Below are positions 30,194-35,693 of a DNA stretch of 35,693 nt, one piece after another. The notes beneath the pieces are model-generated. The model was not told the origin of the DNA, did no database searches, and saw nothing but the letters and a program-made list of their open reading frames with translations. Source of the stretch: a virus; the IMG/VR virus record IMGVR_UViG_3300037041_001227, positions 1-35,693 of that record; one strand, given 5' to 3'. How positions within the stretch are numbered: the first letter of the stretch is position 1; each line of letters begins with the position of its first letter. The translations under genes and the position numbers were made by a program.

Positions 30194-31299
30194 CCGATAC
30201 CTGTTAAGAATACCAAAAAATCCTGAGACCCAACAAGTCCGTCACCATCGATATCACATTTATAACACTCCCCTTTTTCTATTGTTGTGCCGTGACAAGA
30301 TAGGTATATAAGAAAATCTTTTGAGGTTACAAGACCATCTTTATCGAGATCCAAAAGACAGGGAAGTGATAAAGTTCTATAGACATCTTTTCTATTTTCT
30401 GACACATAGTTATGCATTCGTGTTATCTGACCGTTTGTAAAACTTCTTCTACAATTACTTCCGAGATAGTCCATATGATTATCTTGTACATATCCAGCCC
30501 AAGGATCGGATTCCAATATTATTATATTACAAGCGGGTGTGCAGTCTATTCTTGGACTCGATTGTTTAAAAGGTGGGGTGTCACATACAAGATCACCTGT
30601 GGTTGCACAATTCATACCAAAGTTTTCACAAGAGAAGGATCCGTTAAAGGTATGGTACAATCCGAGATAATGACCGATCTCATGAATTAACGTTGCGTTT
30701 CTATTATATGAAGATGAATTTGTGGTAAAGGTAGAAGTTCTTATCCACACACCATCGGGTGGTTTGGGTGAAGGACTTACGGATGTTTGTCCATAGGGTG
30801 GGATAAAAGAAAATCCTAAGGCACCATATAACTTTGGTTGAACAAAAATATTGAGAGTAGTTCTTGGATTTACACTCATGGTTTCCGCAATTTCAAAAAG
30901 TTTGGAAGATCCAGGTGATCTCATAGATGGGATCTTAGTACTGTTTGTGGATTCGGTCATATATTCTTGATACCATGAAAAATCACTAAGAGGTTTTCTG
31001 TTTATAGATACCAACACAAATCTGAATTTTGACTTGTTGAATTTGATATTCAAATCATTGAGTGCAACATACAAAGCCGAATCGGAAACATTTACCAACT
31101 GATCATCATATAATACATGAAACACAACAGGTATTTCTTTATGTTCAATAGGATCAGATCCTCGTTTTAACATACGGGATGATTTTCTTGATTGTGAATT
31201 AAATTCTCTTTTAGACGTAAATGTACCGCATTCTTCTTCTTGTGTAAAAGATGGGAGAGATATAAACCCAAGTAGTAATAGTAGTATAAACTTTTTCAT
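30175..31299 (-). CDS. Second secreted pappalysin-like (M43) metalloprotease with dockerin-type repeats
   Basis: A 374-residue protein with signal peptide (MKKFILLLLLGFISLPSFTQ). Zinc site HEIGHYLGLYH lies near residue 206, followed by CENFGMNCATTGDLVCDTPP and NHMDYLG. The C-terminus has two calcium half-sites (DLDKDGLVTSKDFLIYL; DIDGDGLVGSQDFLVFL). It is a clear paralog of 19538-20962 but ends right after the dockerin pair, lacking the charged tail. It is encoded on the opposite strand, so it is not a local tandem duplicate. Upstream TATATTTG at 31319-31326 (minus) is a candidate -7 box. Confidence 0.85.
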   Translation of the reverse strand: MKKFILLLLLGFISLPSFTQEEECGTFTSKREFNSQSRKSSRMLKRGSDPIEHKEIPVVFHVLYDDQLVNVSDSALYVALNDLNIKFNKSKFRFVLVSINRKPLSDFSWYQEYMTESTNSTKIPSMRSPGSSKLFEIAETMSVNPRTTLNIFVQPKLYGALGFSFIPPYGQTSVSPSPKPPDGVWIRTSTFTTNSSSYNRNATLIHEIGHYLGLYHTFNGSFSCENFGMNCATTGDLVCDTPPFKQSSPRIDCTPACNIIILESDPWAGYVQDNHMDYLGSNCRRSFTNGQITRMHNYVSENRKDVYRTLSLPCLLDLDKDGLVTSKDFLIYLSCHGTTIEKGECYKCDIDGDGLVGSQDFLVFLTGIGQVCGD

Positions 31300-31371
31300 G
31301 TAATCATTCTTGATATATCAAATATATAGGATTGAGTATACTTGTAAATTTTACTAATATGAAACTTACAA

Positions 31372-31381
31372 TATATTTATC
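31372..31381 (+). promoter_or_regulatory. TATATTTATC element that fixes the start at 31398
   Basis: TATATTTATC followed by TGATA, also found upstream of 35458 on the minus strand. It ends 16 bases before ATG 31398 and lies downstream of the alternative starts at 31332 and 31359, which are therefore rejected. Confidence 0.6.
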
Positions 31382-31397
31382 TGATATTAATGCAGAT

Positions 31398-32279
31398 ATG
31401 AAAATCAATTTGAATCTTACAAATATTGAAAAAAATAACATACTTTTTCAACATGGTTTATTAAGTGAGCAATTTTATTCCTTTGGTTCCCCAACAGCAA
31501 CACTTAAAGGTCAAGATCCTATGGGTTCTATAAATTTGGCTGATGCTACTAAATTTGTAGTAGAAAACCCTCACCAAGGATTACCTATTTTGTCTTTGGT
31601 CGCGGGTTTTATGCCAGTAATAGGACCTGCAATTTCAGCGGTTTTGGGGACAATAGACGCTGCGATTTATTTTAAAGAAGGTGATAATTTTAACGCAGGT
31701 CTTGCTTTATTTTTTGAAACTATCCCCTATTGGGGACCCTCACTTAGAGTTGCGGGAAATGCTTTAAAAATAGATAGTAAATTTGCTAAAACTCTAGCTA
31801 ATAAAATTATAAATAAGGAATTCTTGAGTCGGGCTGAAAAGGCAGTTTATGATTTTTACACTAAAAACGCAGATACTATGGGACAGAGATTCAAAAATTG
31901 GTTAGGTGGTAAACTTACAGGTGCTGGTTTATCCGAAGTTGCAACCCAAAAATTAATTCAAGGTGGGATCAATGTTGGAAGTGGAACGGCTAAAGTTGCC
32001 ACAGAAGTGGGTAAGGCTGAAGGTTTAACTGCATTATATCGAGCAACGTATGAAGCGGCAACAGGTGCATCGTTTAAATCGGCACAAAAATGGTTCTTGT
32101 CGAACAAATCTGAAAAGGATAATGTTTTAATGAATAAAGCGTTAAAGGCAGGATGGAAACCTGGTACTCCTGTTCCACCTCAATATCAGACTGAATTATA
32201 TAAACAAGATATGAAAGATCTAAATTCTTTAGATTACTCTAAACTTAATGAATTCCTCAGAGAGAAACAACAAGCATGA
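31398..32279 (+). CDS. Leader-bearing protein with hydrophobic region, probable virion-associated
   Basis: A 293-residue protein from ATG 31398. The N-terminal MKINLNLTNIEKNNILFQHG, then LLSEQ, aligns with the lysozyme leader (MK-x-x-L...EK-x-x-I...G-[IL]...EQ). Residues ~55-115 are hydrophobic with Gly and Pro (SLVAGFMPVIGPAISAVLGT; LFFETIPYWGPSLRVAGNAL), a pre-toxin-like or membrane-active pattern. The remainder is Ala/Lys-rich and helical. It may be an internal virion protein or part of an ejected set. The next gene starts by ATGA overlap. Confidence 0.55.
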   Translation: MKINLNLTNIEKNNILFQHGLLSEQFYSFGSPTATLKGQDPMGSINLADATKFVVENPHQGLPILSLVAGFMPVIGPAISAVLGTIDAAIYFKEGDNFNAGLALFFETIPYWGPSLRVAGNALKIDSKFAKTLANKIINKEFLSRAEKAVYDFYTKNADTMGQRFKNWLGGKLTGAGLSEVATQKLIQGGINVGSGTAKVATEVGKAEGLTALYRATYEAATGASFKSAQKWFLSNKSEKDNVLMNKALKAGWKPGTPVPPQYQTELYKQDMKDLNSLDYSKLNEFLREKQQA

Positions 32280-33481
32280 AATACATCATCAAAGAAAGTC
32301 AATTATTAAATCTATTTGAACAAAGAAAGTTAGGTAGTTTTGAATTACCTAACTTTACTAGAGTTGCAGATTTTACACAATTTTTAGCTCAAAACAGAAC
32401 AAAGTTTATCCAAGCTATGGGGGATAATGTTAGAGAGGCAACGGCTAAAGTTAATTCAATGGAGAGTTTATTTAGAATGTTAGAAACAGGTGAAATTAAA
32501 GCGGGTGAATTGATCAATGGAGTACCTGTTGAGCAATATATCACAAGACAAGGTGGGTTAAGAGACGACTTCATTAAATTTTCGAATCAGCCAGTACCTG
32601 CAAAGGCGGCATCAAATGTCGCGGCTTCAGGTCGTGTATTTAAGAAGCTTATTGATCTCCCACCTAACGAACAATCCGAATTATTAAGAAGGTTAGATTT
32701 AACTGATGTTTTTTCAGATATAAAATGGAAAACTTTTGGAAAAGAACCTACAACAATGAGTGGATGGAAGTTTCACGTTTTCGGAGAAGATGTTTATGAC
32801 TCGGCGGAATTATACCAAGCTTTGAAACCACTTGCGAGTAAATGGGGTTTTAACGCGAAAGTAGGTGTTAATGTAAATATGGGTGGTGTTCAGTGGGGTA
32901 AAGGTGGTGCGACAATATACATTCCACCCGATGTTATAAAAAACAACCAAACAAATCAATTATTACAAGATATACAATCAGCAATAAGTGGATATAAAAA
33001 AGGAGGTAAAATAGATGGAGATAAAGCGATTACACCTGCAATTCATTATAGATATGAACTTAGCACTGCGATAGATCCAGCTAAGGGTTTAAGTGTTGAT
33101 GAATATCGAGCAGCTTATAACCCAAACAGCGGAGGTGCTTACAAACCCGACAATGTCCCCGACTTATTTGAACCTACACCAAATAATAAACCAAAACCTT
33201 CTATACCTGCAAGACAATTAAGATCGGGAGAAGAATTTGGAACTAATAACTTAGATACTTCAAATGTTGACTTTAGTAAAATAAAAAATGCTAAAAACGC
33301 AACAGAACTAAATAGATTAATATCAACAGCTTTATCAACAAATAATTTTAATATGATCTCAAGAGGAGGTTTTGAGAATTATGGTATTGATAACTTTAGA
33401 GAATTTTTAGCAACTAAAATCGATCCAAGATATACTTCAGTAAATGCACAACAAGGTGTATGGAATGTAAGAGTTAAATAA
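32276..33481 (+). CDS. Leader-bearing protein with possible HopA1/LanKC lyase-like domain
   Basis: A 401-residue protein. Leader: MKYIIKESQLLNLFEQ. Residues ~155-265 contain SGWKFHVFGEDVYDSAELYQ, then GFNAKVG, KGGATIYIPPDV, a helix ending SAISGYKK and PAIHYRYELS. The order W-K-x-H-V, F-x-x-K, T-I-Y-x-P, H-Y/V-R-Y resembles the lyase-like region of class III/IV lanthipeptide synthetases and HopA1-type effectors. This is a pattern match from memory, not verified. The last ~120 residues are Asn-rich and disordered-looking, then a small folded end. Translationally coupled with the preceding gene. Confidence 0.45.
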   Translation: MKYIIKESQLLNLFEQRKLGSFELPNFTRVADFTQFLAQNRTKFIQAMGDNVREATAKVNSMESLFRMLETGEIKAGELINGVPVEQYITRQGGLRDDFIKFSNQPVPAKAASNVAASGRVFKKLIDLPPNEQSELLRRLDLTDVFSDIKWKTFGKEPTTMSGWKFHVFGEDVYDSAELYQALKPLASKWGFNAKVGVNVNMGGVQWGKGGATIYIPPDVIKNNQTNQLLQDIQSAISGYKKGGKIDGDKAITPAIHYRYELSTAIDPAKGLSVDEYRAAYNPNSGGAYKPDNVPDLFEPTPNNKPKPSIPARQLRSGEEFGTNNLDTSNVDFSKIKNAKNATELNRLISTALSTNNFNMISRGGFENYGIDNFREFLATKIDPRYTSVNAQQGVWNVRVK

Positions 33482-33485
33482 GATA

Positions 33486-33516
33486 TTGAATCGATAGGTA
33501 AATTTTATTATCTTTC
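33486..33516 (+). promoter_or_regulatory. Promoter TTG-N20-TATCTTTC
   Basis: TTG at 33486-33488 and TATCTTTC at 33509-33516; the -7 box ends four bases before ATG 33521, implying a very short leader. Confidence 0.5.
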
Positions 33517-33520
33517 ATGT

Positions 33521-33868
33521 ATGAAAGTGATCATTGCAGGTGGGAGAGATTTCAAAGACTATAATAGACTAAAAGAAGTCTGTGATAAGATATTAATTAA
33601 TCAAAACAACATAGAGATTGTATCAGGAACAGCGGGCGGGGCGGACACACTCGGAGAAAGGTACGCACAGGATAAAGGTTACGAAGTAAAAAAATTTCCA
33701 GCTAAATGGGATGAGTATGGAAAGAAGGCGGGATACTTAAGAAATCAAGAGATGGGAGATTATGCCGATGGACTCATTTCGTTTTGGGACGGACAATCAA
33801 AGGGAACAAAACATATGATAGATATTGCAAATAATAAGGGATTAAAAGTAAGAGTGATAAGGTATTAA
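33521..33868 (+). CDS. SLOG-domain protein (DUF2493/YspA-like)
   Basis: A 115-residue Rossmann-like protein: MKVIIAGGRDFKDYNRLKEV, IVSGTAGGADTLGERYA, FPAKWDEYGKKAGYLRNQEM, YADGLISFWDGQSKGTKHMI. This is the complete DUF2493/YspA pattern within the SLOG superfamily, which binds nucleotides or nucleotide-derived ligands; relatives are linked to nucleotide sensing and defence. It is common in phages. Exact ligand unknown. It is the last plus-strand gene before a long noncoding stretch. Confidence 0.88.
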   Translation: MKVIIAGGRDFKDYNRLKEVCDKILINQNNIEIVSGTAGGADTLGERYAQDKGYEVKKFPAKWDEYGKKAGYLRNQEMGDYADGLISFWDGQSKGTKHMIDIANNKGLKVRVIRY

Positions 33869-34449
33869 TGGTGATGAATTAATAATATTATTCACTCCAC
33901 ATTTCACTAACGTGAACCACTCCACTTCGTTCCGTTATGTTCCGTTCATATTATTATTAATTCCCACCCCTCCCCCTGAAGTTCCCACCCTGAAGAAGAT
34001 AAGTGTAGGGACACACAAAGAGATGTGGTAAACCACGTTTTATGTGGAGTGTCCATAACCATGTTTCTCATCCGTAACTATAGTATTGGTCTAAAGACCA
34101 TATGAAAATGTTCCCCGTGAAACGTTGTATAATCTTCATTTTTTAACCCACCATTTTATGTCAGAATGTCTGTTGAGATCTAAATGAAGGGGTATAAAGT
34201 TGGGGGAATTTAAAGGAACTTCGTTCTCACCCCCTTCAGAAGGGGTCGTTCTCTTTTTTGCTGTAATTTTATACTATGTAATTTTTCCTTGCTGGCACTA
34301 TCAGGAGAGGGGATTTTTTCACTTCTTACTATCAAGAACAACAAAAATGGTGGGAGAAGGTGGGAAGAAATGGGAGAACAACATAGGGGGGTGGGATTAT
34401 CCCATCGCGAGATCACGACTGACATTTTGACAAAATCAAGTTTTTTGTG
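33869..34449. other. Noncoding, hairpin-rich region between convergent gene sets
   Basis: About 580 bases without a convincing gene. It holds a 12-bp inverted repeat (GAATTAATAATA at 33876-33887; its complement at 33952-33963) around GTTCCGTT direct repeats; a compound hairpin GGACAC/GTGTCC (34009-34054) enclosing GTGG-TAAA-CCAC; GGTCT-AA-AGACC near 34090; a terminator-like CCCCTT/AAGGGG stem (34231-34245) with TTTTTT soon after; and four G-runs of three or more at 34352-34395, a potential G-quadruplex. It may be a structured 3' region, a second ncRNA or a replication/packaging site. Confidence 0.5.
34352..34395 (+). other. Potential G-quadruplex sequence
   Basis: GGG runs at 34352-34354, 34362-34364, 34372-34374, 34386-34391 and 34393-34395, separated by 7-11 A-rich bases. 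The loops are somewhat long, so stability is uncertain. Confidence 0.4.
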
Positions 34450-34818
34450 TTAAATTTTTTCCCTAAACCATATTGGATCACTACTAAGTCTTCCTTCAGG
34501 GGTAGGAACAAACTCATAGTTTCTATTTATATTATGATCTTTAATATCATAATAATCCAAATACATTTTAGCAAGTTCGAGGTGGAGAGATATAAGGTCT
34601 TCTTCAGAGATGGAGTTTTTAATAACTGACTGATCGGGGGAATCATAGTAGAAGATAAGACCCTTCCCAAAATTTTGTGAGGTAAAGATGATATTGTTAT
34701 TCTCATCCACAAAAGAATATACAAGATTATCTTTATGGTGGGAAACTACTTGTTTTGGGATATTTTCCTCAAAGATATATTCGGCAAGTTTATTTAATTT
34801 ATCTTTGTTCATGATCAT
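34450..34818 (-). CDS. KLDKLVD-family small protein, third of three
   Basis: A 122-residue protein (start 34818, or ATG 34812) beginning MNKDKLNKLAEYIFEENIPK. The N-terminal helix is that of its two upstream neighbours; the body differs (VYSFVDENNNIIFTSQNFGK; ISEEDLISLHLELAKMYLDY). The start overlaps the preceding stop by ATGA. Function unknown. Confidence 0.6.
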   Translation of the reverse strand: MIMNKDKLNKLAEYIFEENIPKQVVSHHKDNLVYSFVDENNNIIFTSQNFGKGLIFYYDSPDQSVIKNSISEEDLISLHLELAKMYLDYYDIKDHNINRNYEFVPTPEGRLSSDPIWFREKI

Positions 34819-35120
34819 ACATACTCAAAGAAATAAAGATCTTCGAATTCCTTTTTAAATTTCACGGGTTCTTGGTATTTGTATTTTCCTGAGACATAGT
34901 TCCCCACTCTATTTATAACATAGTTAAATGATTCTTGATCCATTGCGGTTTGGAGCATTTCTATAAGTGGGACATTTTTGGTGAGTATCAAATAATCAAA
35001 TCTTTTAACCGAGATAAGTTCTTGTCTTTGGTTATACATATCTTGTCCATAAGATTCTTTAATCTCTCCCATCTCTTGGAGGATTGTATCAACGAGTTTA
35101 TCTAACTTATCTTTTTTCAT
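34815..35120 (-). CDS. KLDKLVD-family small protein, second of three
   Basis: From ATG 35120 the product is 101 residues; a GTG start at 35135 would add five. It opens MKKDKLDKLVDTILQEMGEI and contains LTKNVPLIEMLQTAMDQESF, NYVINRVGNYVS, closely parallel to the first member (VTHNVPHLNTLENIMDPESF). This proves a tandem duplication. No domain known. Confidence 0.65.
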   Translation of the reverse strand: MKKDKLDKLVDTILQEMGEIKESYGQDMYNQRQELISVKRFDYLILTKNVPLIEMLQTAMDQESFNYVINRVGNYVSGKYKYQEPVKFKKEFEDLYFFEYV

Positions 35121-35131
35121 GTGTTGGGTAA

Positions 35132-35458
35132 TCACTCTTGATTTATTCCATATAAATAATTACTACCATCAGGTTGATAATATGAAACATTTTTTTTTGT
35201 TGGATAATATGTGTATAACTTATATAACCTATTTCCCACCTGATCCATAATATATTTAAAAGATTCGGGATCCATAATATTTTCTAACGTATTGAGGTGG
35301 GGAACATTGTGGGTTACTATAAAAGATTCTGTCAATCCATAACAAATTAATTCACCACTCTCATCCAAAAGACCAATATATATCTTCTCTCCTTCTTCTA
35401 TCTTTCCCATCTCTGAGAAGATCTGATCGACTAACTTATCTAACTTTTCTGTGTTCAT
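35132..35458 (-). CDS. KLDKLVD-family small protein, first of three
   Basis: A 108-residue protein starting MNTEKLDKLVDQIFSEMGKI, followed by a strand-rich middle (IYIGLLDESGELICYGLTES) and DPESFKYIMDQVGNRLYKLY. TATATTTATCTGATA lies directly upstream on the minus strand (35466-35475 for the core), giving a promoter for the whole three-gene unit. The N-terminal helix also faintly resembles MNKENLNKLWEF of the membrane protein at 10969. Function unknown. Confidence 0.65.
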   Translation of the reverse strand: MNTEKLDKLVDQIFSEMGKIEEGEKIYIGLLDESGELICYGLTESFIVTHNVPHLNTLENIMDPESFKYIMDQVGNRLYKLYTYYPTKKNVSYYQPDGSNYLYGINQE

Positions 35459-35693
35459 CTTATCAGATAAATATACACATAAAATAATTCATATAAAATT
35501 TGGATCCCATCTTTTTTCGCCGTAACTTAGCAACAAGTTTGTAACCGAGAGGGGACCGAGTATACTCCAGCCTGCTTTATATTATATAAACCCACCCCTA
35601 ACTTGTTAATAACTTTACCATATATAATTTGGTTATATCAATAACCCCCATACACCCCCGATCCCCTTAGAGGTGGGATCTACCTCCCCCTCC
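35459..35693. other. Noncoding C-rich end of the window
   Basis: No gene seen. It contains a repeated ACCGAG around AGGGG (35544-35560), the palindrome GAGTATACTC (35558-35567), hairpin GGTTAT-ATCA-ATAACC (35631-35646) and hairpin GATCCC...GGGATC (35660-35680). The plus strand becomes C-rich like the 33960-34250 stretch. No tRNA could be folded on either strand. Confidence 0.4.
35466..35475 (-). promoter_or_regulatory. TATATTTATC element for the three-gene minus cluster
   Basis: GATAAATATA on the plus strand; the core ends 7 bases upstream of ATG 35458, and the following bases (TGATA) match those after the element at 31372. Confidence 0.55.

Noticed and set aside
31332-31397. Longer start for the protein at 31398
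   Set aside because: The TATATTTATC element lies downstream of both longer starts, and only the 31398 start yields the shared leader.
34427-34458. Promoter TTGACA / TAAATTTT on the plus strand
   Set aside because: It would transcribe antisense into the three minus-strand genes; the -7 box is weak and the spacing is 21. Possible antisense promoter but not supported enough to list.

Overview
The window looks like part of a large double-stranded DNA phage (or a phage-derived element) of a Bacteroidota host. Evidence seen directly: dense, short, often ATGA-overlapping genes on an AT-rich background; no Shine-Dalgarno pattern; promoters of the Bacteroidota form TTG-N19/20-TAnnTTTG; compact terminators; and T4-type phage cargo (GH24 lysozyme, lytic transglycosylase, small phage-type proteins, solitary DNA methyltransferase, homing endonuclease, split thymidylate synthase). 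No capsid, tail or DNA polymerase gene lies in the window, so the phage assignment is an inference.

Layout. 1-4.5 kb: methylase fragments, a GIY-YIG/T5orf172 protein, a lipoprotein and small unknown genes, one with a 22-residue tandem repeat. 4.5-7 kb: a beta-class DNA methyltransferase overlapping an ATP-dependent PEP carboxykinase. 7-9.8 kb: a leader-bearing small protein, GH24 lysozyme, DHH phosphoesterase and an opposing DUF192 gene. 9.9-11.8 kb: a Nudix - SlyD-type FKBP - small protein - membrane protein - SLT transglycosylase operon. 11.9-12.9 kb: type II glutamine synthetase. 12.9-13.9 kb: no credible gene, but two consensus promoters, about 830 nt of highly structured sequence and a terminator: a giant ornate noncoding RNA. 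14-19.5 kb: small genes, a DUF6915 protein, a short-form adenylosuccinate synthetase, and thymidylate synthase split by an HNH endonuclease insertion. 19.5-25 kb: a secreted pappalysin-like protease, dTDP-glucose 4,6-dehydratase, LpxH-like phosphoesterase and unknown genes. 25-28 kb: YceI-like protein and a run of very small genes. 28-33.9 kb: a paralogous family with a WLINPxTKxW motif, a second secreted protease, two probable virion-associated proteins and a SLOG/DUF2493 protein. 33.9-35.7 kb: about 580 bases of noncoding, hairpin-rich DNA, a minus-strand cluster of three paralogs and a C-rich end.

How it may work together (inference). PEP carboxykinase, glutamine synthetase, PurA and ThyA would push host carbon, nitrogen and nucleotide metabolism toward phage DNA synthesis. 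RmlB and the LpxH-like enzyme touch surface polysaccharide and lipid A. Lysozyme and SLT act on peptidoglycan. Several unrelated proteins share a short N-terminal leader that could target them to the virion. Two promoter classes are visible: host-like TTG/TAnnTTTG and a recurrent TATATTTAT(C) element just upstream of many start codons. The most striking item is the large structured RNA at about 13080-13914.
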